Positions 1-8,408 of a stretch of 64,000 bases of DNA are shown piece by piece. The position numbers and the translations under genes were made by a program. Numbering within the stretch: position 1 is the first letter of the stretch; each line of letters opens with the position of its first letter. Below the pieces are notes generated by a model. It was not told where the DNA came from. It did not search any database and saw only the letters and a list, made by a program, of their open reading frames with translations. The stretch lies in NCBI RefSeq assembly GCF_907164905.1, contig NZ_CAJRAF010000001.1, forward strand, positions 1-64,000, given 5' to 3'. The DNA comes from Dyadobacter sp. CECT 9275. GTDB lineage: Bacteria; Bacteroidota; Bacteroidia; Cytophagales; Spirosomataceae.

Positions 1-1223
1 CCACTTTCCAGGCTTTCTTTCAACTCTTTGGAAGAATACGCAGGTGCGACAATATTTTTCACCTCCGAAAATTCTTTGATATTTTTCACGTAGCTGTTTA
101 TCAAGCAAACGCCTATCTGTAACCACGATTACCGAATCGAATAATGGGTTTTCGACTCCTTTGCTGCCCGGAACCTGATCGTTTTCAGGGTAGGTTTCAA
201 TGAGCTGATAAGCAGCCCAGGTAATAGAATTGGACTTTCCGGAACCAGCAGAATGTTGTATCAAGTAACTTTTTCCAACACCAAACCGACTGGCATCGGC
301 AATCAGTTTGCGCACCACATCCATTTGATGATAACGTGGAAAATACAAACGCTTTTTGGCTAACGGATCGGTGTCCTTGCCATCGAACCGGACAAAGTGT
401 TGCATGATGTTAGCCACACTTTGCCGTGTAAGCACTTCATTCCAAAGGTAAGCGGTTTTGTGTCCGAGAGGATTGGGTGGATTGCCTTTGCCGTAATCAT
501 CTCCCAGGTTGAATGGCAAAAAGAAAGTGTTTTTGCCGTCCAGCTTTGTCGTCATGTACGCCTCGTCGGTATCCACGGCAAAATGCACCATACATCGGCC
601 AAAGTTCAGTAGCGGTTGTGTAACGTCCCGCTCATTTTTATATTGATTTTGCCCGTGAAACTTCGCGTTTTGTCCTGTCCAGTGGTTTTTAAGCTCCATG
701 GTCGCGAATGGTATACCGTTCAAAAACAGCACCATATCAATTTCCTCGCCGGGTTTGGTGAGGGAATAACGTACCTGCCGCGTTACACTAAACTGATTGC
801 TCTCGAACTTCTGTTTGATCGCCTCACTACTACTGGCCAATGGCAGCACATACAGAAATGTAAAGTGCGCATCTTCCACATCCAAACCTTTACGCAGAAT
901 ACTGATGATTCCTTTCTTTTTCAGCATCCGGTCAAGCCGTTCCAGTATTTTCAGTTTCCAGTCACTTTGCTTTTGCAACTTGGTCAGCTCGTCTTTTGAG
1001 TTGTTTCCAAAAAATCCCACAGCCTCACCTCGTCTACCGCATAACGTGCATTGAAATCACCTGGCAATCCCAAATAATACCCCTGACCGCTTCTGTATAG
1101 CGGCCTTCGTTCTTGGAGTGTTGGAAGTGATGAAATGGGTTTCAGATATTCTTCCAGGGTTGTTCCTGTTAACTTTTTTTCAATGGCAGATTCGAGGGCG
1201 GCTTCGTTGGTTTGGCTGGGCAT
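1..1223 (-). pseudogene. hsdR: Type I restriction endonuclease subunit HsdR (5' part, two frameshifts, runs off left edge)
   Basis: This is the N-terminal ~400 codons of the motor and nuclease subunit of a type I restriction enzyme, which cuts DNA after ATP-driven translocation. The ATG at 1223 begins MPSQTNEAALESAIEKKL, typical of HsdR N-termini. A nuclease-domain segment around residue 174 (EIDMVLFLNG, then MELKN) carries the E-x-K of the PD-(D/E)xK fold. A Walker A motif (QHSAGSGKS) lies near residue 326, followed by VVTDRR. Two one-base indels break the frame. One base is missing near 993, so the first frame stops at 984. One A is surplus in the run at 82-86, after which the frame giving NIKEFSEVKNIVAP resumes. 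Between the two the frame is open and conserved. The gene is separated from hsdS by the ATPase and Fic genes. Family assignment is very secure; whether the gene is truly broken is not. Confidence 0.85.
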
Positions 1224-1267
1224 CAGGAGGTTTTAGAAATTACTAAAATTAGGTTATATTTGAAGGT

Positions 1268-1453
1268 ATGAAATTATTTGAAAAATATTCCAAGCTGCGC
1301 CAGAAGGCATATGTTACATCCATGGTCACCGATATGGTTAGCGGTAGCATGGCGTTGGAAAATCAGGAAGTTCCCCAGCCACAGATACAGGCTATCGTCA
1401 TTGCGCTGCTACGTGAAGCAGAATTAAAAGGCCGTGAGTTCATTAAGAATTAG
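1268..1453 (+). CDS. Small protein with Fic-inhibitory motif, candidate class I Fic antitoxin
   Basis: A 61-residue protein (starts MKLFEKYSKL) encoded opposite to, and overlapping by 30 bp, the 3' end of the Fic gene at 1424-2004. It contains SMALEN at about residues 27-32, which fits the (S/T)xxxE(G/N) motif. In VbhA-type antitoxins that motif lies on a helix that obstructs the Fic ATP site. The rest looks helical, as expected for such antitoxins. The Fic protein next to it shows no such motif in its own N-terminus, so a separate antitoxin would be expected. A TAnnTTTG match (TATATTTG, 1255-1262) ends five bases before the ATG, so the transcript could be leaderless. Known class I antitoxin genes usually lie directly upstream of fic on the same strand, so the convergent arrangement is unusual. 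Function is inferred from motif and position only. Confidence 0.6.
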   Translation: MKLFEKYSKLRQKAYVTSMVTDMVSGSMALENQEVPQPQIQAIVIALLREAELKGREFIKN

Positions 1454-2004
1454 GTTTGTAAGTCCATGAGCATCGCCTCCGTCCGCTTTTCGTAAGGCCT
1501 GAATATACTCTTTTCTAGCTTCCCCTTCTCTGTGATACAATTGTACCGGTTCAAATCCTTTTAGCATCGCCGCCGCATTTAGAAGTAAGCGGGCGGTGCG
1601 TCCGTTTCCATTATTGAAAGGATGAATCCATACAAAGCGGTGATGTAAATAGGCTAACAACTCCGCGACTTCAACCTTTTCCTGTACAAATTTCAATCTA
1701 TAATTTACATCATCTGCATACTGGTACATCAAGTTCGGCACTTGTGATGGATGAGGTGGAGTTAACTTCCCAACCTGAACTTCTATCGTCCTCCATTTTC
1801 CTGCCCAATCATACAATTCACCAAAAGCAGTCCTATGAATGTTCAGAATCAGACTTATATCAAACTCAGCTTCCTCGTCCAGTTCCTGAATCATGATTTC
1901 AGATTTCGCAATACCACTAGCCTCATATAAGTTCAAAAGATCTTTTTCTGCAATATTAGCAGATTCTCGTCAATTGAAGGTGTATAATTCGTCCCGTCAG
2001 TCAT
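1424..2004 (-). CDS. Fic family protein (AMPylase type), one frameshift near the N-terminus
   Basis: Fic domain protein. Fic enzymes usually transfer AMP from ATP to a hydroxyl on a target protein. The active-site loop HPFNNGNGRTAR is near residue 126 of the reconstructed protein. It matches HxFx(D/E)GNGRxxR except that the usual acidic, metal-binding residue is Asn. The ATG at 2004 begins MTDGTNYTPSIDENLL. A missing base in the run near 1955-1957 then shifts the frame; the continuation reads NIAEKDLLNLYEASGIAKSE. Without that base, only a TTG-initiated 170-residue protein (1424-1936) is open. The gene follows the ATPase gene by 87 bp and precedes hsdR. Its 3' end overlaps the convergent 61-residue gene at 1268-1453, which carries a Fic-inhibitory motif. 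Fic assignment is secure. Activity is uncertain because of the Asn and the frameshift. Confidence 0.82.
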
Positions 2005-2091
2005 GTTGTTTTGGAGTTTGATCCATTTATTTTTGATTGCTATGATTACCAGCAATTAATCAGATGTAGAACTGTCAATCTTTCCAAAACG

Positions 2092-3631
2092 TTAAATGCT
2101 CGCCCGGCTGGCAACAATAAAGCCTCTCATCAAATCAACCGAGTCAGTAAGTTGTTGAAAGGTATATCTTATGTTGTTTGCATTCTCAGGGTGGTGAATC
2201 TGATGTCTTATGTACTCTGTCAATATTACAGGAGTCGGACCGACCGTACCGTTTCTAAATATCTTATTGTACGTAACGGTTTGTTTTCCCAATCTATATG
2301 CGCCAAGGAGCTCCTCAGCTTCAATATATCCATAAAGCTCATTGTGGTATTCTTCCGTCAAGTCTCTAAATGCTATATAATTAATTTCATTTAATGACGG
2401 ATACGGTAATTGATGAGGTATAATACTTTCAATGCATTTGCTTCCAACTGCATCAATTGAAACCAATCTCAGATGGTCAAAATTGAGCCCTTTGACAATT
2501 GTACAACTATGGGTCGTAAGTAACACCTGCGTGTTTGCAGCACTAGCCAACTGCTTAAAAGCTCTGATTAGCATTTTTTGATGGTCCGTATGCTGTGACG
2601 TCTCAGGCTCTTCAATAGCATAAATGATTGATCTCGAATTGCCTTGCTGCTGCCTTCGCTCTGCCTCTGCTCGGAAGAAGTTCAATAACACAAGCCGCTT
2701 GATTCCACTCCCTCTTTTATTGATTGGAATATTCTCATCACCGGTTATCGAAACTGATTTAAACACGTCAGCCCATTTCAGAGCGTTGGCGGGAGGAATT
2801 ATCGGCTTTAACGACGAGGCGACTTCCGGATTCATTTCCCGTAACTTTTCCAAAGTGCTATTGGAAACATCTATCAGGCGTTGCTCAACACGCTCAGCGA
2901 CATCTGCCAATAAAGCAGTAATCGTGGCATCTGCCATGATCTGCTTCACAGCCTCTTTGAGTGGATCCTGTACTTCACTGTCGCTATCGCTATTCTTTCT
3001 GTCGGACTGGAATAGTGTATAGAGCGGTAAATACGTTTGCAGCTTTTCCCAAATATCCTTTGTATCTCCTTTGGTTACGTCAAGCTCAATCTCTCCAAGT
3101 TGCAAGTCTTCGGCAAAGTGATTCCAAATAGCCGATCGCATCTCCGCGTTTACAGATTGATTCGAGCATTCTATGCTATTGTCTTTGACTATTTTCTTTA
3201 ACTCTGCGTTCTTCTTAACCAACAAATCTGCACAATTAGAGTTATTGGGATGATTTGCATTGACGAATACTTTGGCAGCGCCCGCATTTGGATACCTCTT
3301 GATCACCTCCAAACACCCATCAGAATTAAGCAAATATTCGCCTTCGAGCGTAGTTTCGTAAGAACTGTCAATCACCACCGAAGCTGGCAAATCATCAAAG
3401 AGCACGGCAATTGATATATTAGTATCCCGGCAGCTAGTGCAGTCTTGTTTACATCGTCTTTGTCGAGTTTTACAACCCCTTTACCATCATTGAAGAAAAT
3501 ATCCAAAGCTTCCAGCACGGTAGACTTTCCGATATCGTTTTGCCAACAATTACAGTCAAGTCATCGAAGTCAATGGAGGTTTCGTTGTAATAACCCCGGA
3601 AGTTTTTAAGACGTAGAGATTTAATGCGCAT
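2092..3631 (-). pseudogene. AAA/ABC-type ATPase (RecF/OLD-like) embedded in the type I RM locus, two frameshifts
   Basis: An ATPase of the RecF/SMC/OLD-like ABC type, about 513 residues when two indels are corrected. It begins MRIKSLRLKNFRGYYNE at the ATG at 3631. With one A restored in the run at 3538-3541, the Walker A reads GKNDIGKST (about residue 34). With one G restored at 3426-3428, the frame joins the long open stretch that begins LFDDLP near 3405. The Walker B region, IIYAIEEPETSQ, is near residue 338 and is followed by a helicase-like H-loop, LLTTHS. No TOPRIM nuclease domain is recognisable after it. Related ATPase genes (RloA-like) are known between hsd genes and are thought to assist phage defence. 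It lies 43 bp after hsdS and 87 bp before fic on the same strand. The family class is sure; the precise subfamily and function are not. Confidence 0.78.
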
Positions 3632-3674
3632 TTTAAAGGTAGTTTTATGGAGGATTTGTAATTGTTATTGAATT

Positions 3675-4955
3675 CTAGGCGATCTTTATTTTCCCCGTCA
3701 CCGCACTATTAATCAAAGTCGATCTGTACTCCTTTAATTTTTCAATCTCTTTTTTTCAGGGAAATGGCGGTGGCAATTTTGCTGGTGACATCCTTCAAGT
3801 ATTCAAAGATTGCTTCTCTCTCTTCCTTCGGAGCAATGATAACAGGAAAATTTCCAAGTTTCGTGCTATTAGTAGAAGCTAGATTGGTTGTTTTTTGCTG
3901 TATTGGTAAAATATTTTCTACCATAATCTGATTCCATTAATATAGAGGCAAATTGGGGCGAGATTACAGAAGTATCTACCCGAACCGCAAAACATGATTT
4001 TGGTGTAAGCAATTTTCAATTTCTCCATTCCAAACTGTACCTCTTCCAAGCTTATCTAAATCTCCACCTTCCGTCACCAGAATGTCTCCTTTTCTAACTA
4101 AATATTTATCCGCTTCTCTTTTAGGCATACTAATCTCAGCCATTTGATCAAGATTAAAATAACCTGATTGTACATTTGCAACCCTCAAATATGGGTAGGT
4201 TATAACATTCTTAGATACGTAACTTTTACCCAATGTTATTCCACTTTGAACAACTGAAAAATATTTCAATTTCTTCACTTCCCAATTCTCCGGAATCTCC
4301 CCAATCCATTCTACTCCCGAGTCCCTCATCTTCACATCCGGATCTAACCCCCGCGTAACAGCATTGTGAATCAGTATTTGCCTGCGATCTTTGAGTAATT
4401 CTATTTGTTTTTCTTTGATGGAAATGGCTGGTCAATTTGGGCCGTTTTACGATCGAGGAAATTGGCGATGGTGGTTTGTTCGGCGAGGGATGGAATTGCC
4501 ACAATGATGGCTTTCATTTCATCATATCGTGTAGTCCAAAGGTCAGCAACGATCCCATGTCCCATTCGATAAAACTCTTCGATGAAAGAATAACTTTTTA
4601 GATAGTAATGACAAAACTTTGAATTTAGATTCTTTGGCTCCATCACAATATTATCAAAGAAACTGAGCCATCCAGATTTGAAACACCGCTTGATCCCTTT
4701 CTATCTGACCGACTATTAATAACAAAGTCTCCTGACTTAACGAGCTTTCTGTTGTCTCCATCATTACTTTTGCCGCGCTGTCAAGTTGCGGCAAAATTCC
4801 ATTTTTAGTTACTGAAAGAGGTGCAAAGTCTTTGTCAGAAACTTTTGTGCGCCTTTCTTCAAATCTTGTCCCCAATCGAGTTAGCTCCCAATTCTTTGGA
4901 ACTTCTCCTAACCATTTTACGCCGAATCCCTGTACTCACTATATTTCTCAAACAT
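3675..4955 (-). pseudogene. hsdS: Type I restriction-modification specificity subunit HsdS (about seven frameshifts)
   Basis: This is the DNA-recognition subunit, which positions HsdM and HsdR on a bipartite target. The ATG at 4955 overlaps the hsdM stop as TGATG, giving translational coupling. Reconstructed, the protein of about 420 residues has two target-recognition domains, each introduced by the usual signature: WLGEVPKNWEL after the start and VEWIGEIPENWEVKKL mid-protein. Each is followed by a helical spacer (IAIPSLAEQTTIANFLDRK-like, and KEEREAIFEYLKDVTSKIA). The frame is broken by one-base changes near 4922, 4770, 4651, 4438, 3980, 3891-3896 and 3750-3756. All but one are in short homopolymers, and no substitution-type stop is seen. 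As read, no functional HsdS can be made. Identity is certain; real decay versus consensus error is open. Confidence 0.85.
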
Positions 4956-7333
4956 CAAATATGATCATTTAAAACGTCCACACCTTCACCCATAGCTAAA
5001 ATCTCCCGAATCAACCCATCACTTTCCGCTTCCAAAGCCAATATATCAGCAGCCACCTCTTCAATACTTCTCAAAGGCTTGTGGCGGTAGAAATACTTAT
5101 TGAAACTGATCTCGTAACCAATTTTGGTAGCATCCAATGATATCCAGGCTTCTTCCACGTGGGGTTTTACTTCGCGTAGAAAGTACTCGTATATATTCTC
5201 TTTAAGCGTTACATTCTCCGTATCCCGCAAATCGCTTTCCGTTTCGTATTGCAGGTATTCGCCTTTTTTATTGGTTGGAAAATATCCATGGTCGGATAGT
5301 TGCTCTTCTGTACAGTTTAGGTAATCCAACAGCTTTTCCAGTTTTTCACCCGGCAGTTTGGTAATTCCTTTCACTACTTTTTCGGCCCCGGCATCATACC
5401 AGCTCACTGCATTCAGGATTGCGTTCTTTTCAGAAGAAGACAGTTTGGCACCTTGCTTTTTAAGAGCGGCATCTACTTTTTCCTTGAAAATATTGAAGTC
5501 GCTAAATTCTGCTGTACCCATTGCCGCCAGCAAATCCGTCGCATTGTTCAACAGATCCAACTGCTTTTGCCAGGTATCTTTGCTGGTGAGGGCTTTGGCT
5601 TGTTTGGCGTTCAGGCTCAGGTCGTTTTTTTCACAGTAATCCAAAATCGCCTTTTCGTGTGCTGCGAGATTGGTGTACACTTCTTCTCCAAATTCTGTAT
5701 ATGCCCAGGTCATGGGTTCGCGTAAGGACTTGTCGAAACGGAGGTCAGCAATGCGTTCTTCGGTAAACTGTGCTTTCAGGCGTTTTGGCCGATCGATGGT
5801 CACTTTGTAATAACCAAAATCGGCATTTTCAAAAACCTGTGAAGCAATACCATCATCGCCTTGGCGTTCGATTGCTTCCAAGCTGGTGTACACCTGCACA
5901 ATCTCTTTGATGTGCTCAGGAGCAAATTCACAGTTTTTGTTACCCAGGTTTTTGCGAAGCTTGCGGTAAAGCTGTCCGGCGTCAATAAGCTGCACTTTTC
6001 CCTGGCGGTGCGGTGCTTTGTTATTGCTTAAAATCCAGATGTAAGTCGTAATGCCGGTATTGTAAAACAAGTTATTGGGCAACTGCACAATCGCTTCCAG
6101 CCAATCATTTTCAATAATATAACGGCGGATATTGCTCTCCCCGCCACCAGCATCACCCGTAAACAAGCTCGAACCATTGTGTACAGACGCAATGCGCGAG
6201 CCAGTTACGCTTTTCTCTTTCGATTTCATTTTAGAAACCATTTCCATCAGGAAAAGCAGCTGGCCGTCCGACGAACGCGGCGTAGCATCCGCATCATCCT
6301 CCACGCCCCAGTAATCTTTCAGTTTGATCTGGAAACGCGGATCAATAATATCTTTTCCATCCTTGATATACTTCTGTTCACTCGCCCAGGATTTCCCATA
6401 AGGCGGGTTGGACAGCATAAAATCAAAACTCGTTCCGGCAAATTCATCCGTAGAAAGCGTAGAGCCCACCCGGATATTCTCCGGATTGTTGCCCTTGATC
6501 ATCATATCCGACTTACAGATTGCATACGTTTCGTCGTTGATTTCCTTGCCATACAGATACACATCACCTTTTGCGCGGATCTCGCCCTCTTCATCTTTGA
6601 TAAAATTCTGAGATTCCGTGAGCATACCACCACTTCCACAAGCAGGATCGTAGATCGTCATCACTGGCGGCAGCTTATCTTTGATCGGATCAAAAATAAT
6701 ATGCGTCATCAGGTCAATCACTTCACGCGGCGTAAAGTGCTCCCCGGCTTCCTCATTATTATCCTCGTTGAATTTCCGGATCAGCTCTTCAAAAACATAA
6801 CCCATTCCTAAATTGGAAAGCGGCTGTAGCTTGCGACCATCCGGGTCCACCTTTTCAAAAGGCGTCAGGTTGATGTAAGAAGAAGTAAATTTTTCCAGTA
6901 CGTTCAGCAGCACGTCCTTACTGGCCATGTGCCGCACCTGACTTTTCAGCTTAAACTTGTCAATGATCTCCTTCACATTGGCACTGAAACCATTGAGATA
7001 TTCTTCAAAATTACCTTGTAAAATTTGCTGGCTGTTGGTGGCAGTGCTGTGCAGTCGCTGCAAAGTCCATGGACTCGTATTGTAAAATACATAACCCGAA
7101 GCCTGCATCAGTCCGTTTTCATCCCATTCGGTGAAACCTGCTTCGTCTTTTTGAAACGCCAATTCCTCCATCACAGCTTCTTTAGTAGGTTCCAGTAACG
7201 CATCTAACCGCCTCAATACTACCATTGGAAGAATTACATCCCGATATTTCCCACGCACATATACATCACGCAGACAATCGTCTGCAATGGACCAGATAAA
7301 AGAAACAAGCTTATTGTGTACTGTATTATTCAT
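4955..7333 (-). CDS. hsdM: Type I restriction-modification DNA methyltransferase subunit HsdM
   Basis: N6-adenine DNA methyltransferase subunit of the type I enzyme, using S-adenosylmethionine. The 792-residue frame is intact. Motif I (DPACGSGGML) is near residue 228 and catalytic motif IV (NPPYGKSW) near residue 307. The conserved N-terminal HsdM helical region begins at residue 10, and GEHFTPREVIDLM precedes motif I. It is longer than the ~500-residue classical HsdM: a ~280-residue C-terminal extension with helical and coiled segments (EKLEKLLDYLNC region) is present, as in the long HsdM subgroup. It is first in the minus-strand operon hsdM-hsdS-ATPase-fic-hsdR and its stop overlaps the hsdS start. 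It has no frameshift, in sharp contrast to the four genes after it. Confidence 0.95.
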   Translation of the reverse strand: MNNTVHNKLVSFIWSIADDCLRDVYVRGKYRDVILPMVVLRRLDALLEPTKEAVMEELAFQKDEAGFTEWDENGLMQASGYVFYNTSPWTLQRLHSTATNSQQILQGNFEEYLNGFSANVKEIIDKFKLKSQVRHMASKDVLLNVLEKFTSSYINLTPFEKVDPDGRKLQPLSNLGMGYVFEELIRKFNEDNNEEAGEHFTPREVIDLMTHIIFDPIKDKLPPVMTIYDPACGSGGMLTESQNFIKDEEGEIRAKGDVYLYGKEINDETYAICKSDMMIKGNNPENIRVGSTLSTDEFAGTSFDFMLSNPPYGKSWASEQKYIKDGKDIIDPRFQIKLKDYWGVEDDADATPRSSDGQLLFLMEMVSKMKSKEKSVTGSRIASVHNGSSLFTGDAGGGESNIRRYIIENDWLEAIVQLPNNLFYNTGITTYIWILSNNKAPHRQGKVQLIDAGQLYRKLRKNLGNKNCEFAPEHIKEIVQVYTSLEAIERQGDDGIASQVFENADFGYYKVTIDRPKRLKAQFTEERIADLRFDKSLREPMTWAYTEFGEEVYTNLAAHEKAILDYCEKNDLSLNAKQAKALTSKDTWQKQLDLLNNATDLLAAMGTAEFSDFNIFKEKVDAALKKQGAKLSSSEKNAILNAVSWYDAGAEKVVKGITKLPGEKLEKLLDYLNCTEEQLSDHGYFPTNKKGEYLQYETESDLRDTENVTLKENIYEYFLREVKPHVEEAWISLDATKIGYEISFNKYFYRHKPLRSIEEVAADILALEAESDGLIREILAMGEGVDVLNDHI

Positions 7334-7628
7334 GTAATTTGATAAAATCGTAAAGGGTTGTTTGCTCCTGCTCTGTAAAAATAGTCTGTTTTAAGGGTGT
7401 CCTAAAACAAAATTTTGATTTTGACTAGAAATGAGACAAATTAAGCTCTCGATTCAGCCCGGGGTACTCTGCTGAAAGCAATATAGATAAGGCATCTAGA
7501 TCTTTTGAAGTAATTTAATGACCCTGGCCTTTAAAAATAAATAATTTTACAAAATCAAGCTTCTTGATTATAACCGTAAGGAGACTCAATATAACTAGTA
7601 AGTAAGTTCACAACTAAACAACCACTGG

Positions 7629-8223
7629 ATGAATTTAAATATTTACTCTGACAAATTCGAACCGATAAATGTGTACATCAAAGACATTCTGGAACTAGAT
7701 AAATATGATCCAGTTATGTCAGTTGTAAGGTCAAATTTTCAACTTAACATAGCCCAGTATTTAGCATCTTTAAACGCAGAAAGTAGGAAAGATCCCGCAG
7801 AGGAAATCAGAAAATCTTCCACTATTCTTGGTAGTAATATAGAAAATGCTATCGAAGTACAAAAGGAAATATATTTAGACATCGGCAGAAAGTACGCATG
7901 TACTATATTTATGTTTGATTTAGTTAAAAAGCCCATCGAGGTAATAGACATACAATTATTTTACGAAATCCTTTTTTCCGAATATCACTTTCGACAGTCT
8001 GATGCTTTTCTTATCGATCAAAGCGGGCTTACACATCGATTCCCAAGATATCAAGATATCCAGTCCAACCTAGATAAGTTGATTGAGGAATTTAAAACCT
8101 TACAAGAAGATAGTGAGCTTCATCCTTTAGTTATAATAACATACTTTCATTACCGACTATTGGCCATCCATCCATTTCCTGACGGAAATGGTCGTATTTC
8201 AAGACTGATATTGAATGTCATGC
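7629..8223 (+). CDS. Fic family protein, 3' end removed by the IS21 element
   Basis: N-terminal ~198 residues of a second, unrelated Fic protein. A canonical loop HPFPDGNGRISR is near residue 180, with the acidic residue that the first Fic protein lacks. Upstream is the Fic_N-like region (residues 1-100) with ILGSNIENA, a degenerate version of the SSxIEG-type N-terminal inhibitory motif of class II Fic proteins (Gly where Ser is usual). The frame continues into the IS left end and stops at 8291, adding about 22 foreign residues (LTTPIRFKLTT). The helices that normally follow the active-site loop, including any C-terminal wHTH domain, are missing. They are not found on the other side of the element, so they were probably lost in an IS-associated deletion. 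Fold assignment is sure and the fragment is unlikely to function normally. Confidence 0.8.
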
Positions 8224-8230
8224 TGGAAAA

Positions 8231-8344
8231 TTCGGTGAAACTGACCACCCCAATTCGGTTTAAACTGACCACCTGTTCCGGGCGAAATTGACCACCCCAT
8301 TTCGGATCAAACTGACCACCTGATTCCGGAGTAAACTGACCACC
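8231..8344 (+). repeat. IS21 left-end array of transposase-binding repeats
   Basis: Five direct copies of a ~21-bp motif of the form TTCGG(n)4AAACTGACCACC start near 8231, 8254, 8276, 8302 and 8324, spaced 22 to 26 bp. Two inverted counterparts lie at 10801-10848. Multiple terminal repeats are a hallmark of IS21 elements and bind the transposase. Five on one end is on the high side. Confidence 0.75.
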
Positions 8345-8408
8345 TGAGAGATTAGAAAATGCTGTAGAATCAACCATATTTTTGGCACGAACCAATCGTG
8401 TAAAAGGT

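Noticed and set aside
6179..6811. A 210-codon open frame on the plus strand
   Set aside because: Antisense to the conserved catalytic part of hsdM; translation rich in His, Arg and Ile with no known domain.
8231..8344. Short spaced repeats resembling a small CRISPR array
   Set aside because: They sit at the IS21 left end with inverted counterparts at the right end, and spacing is too short for spacers; they are transposase-binding repeats.
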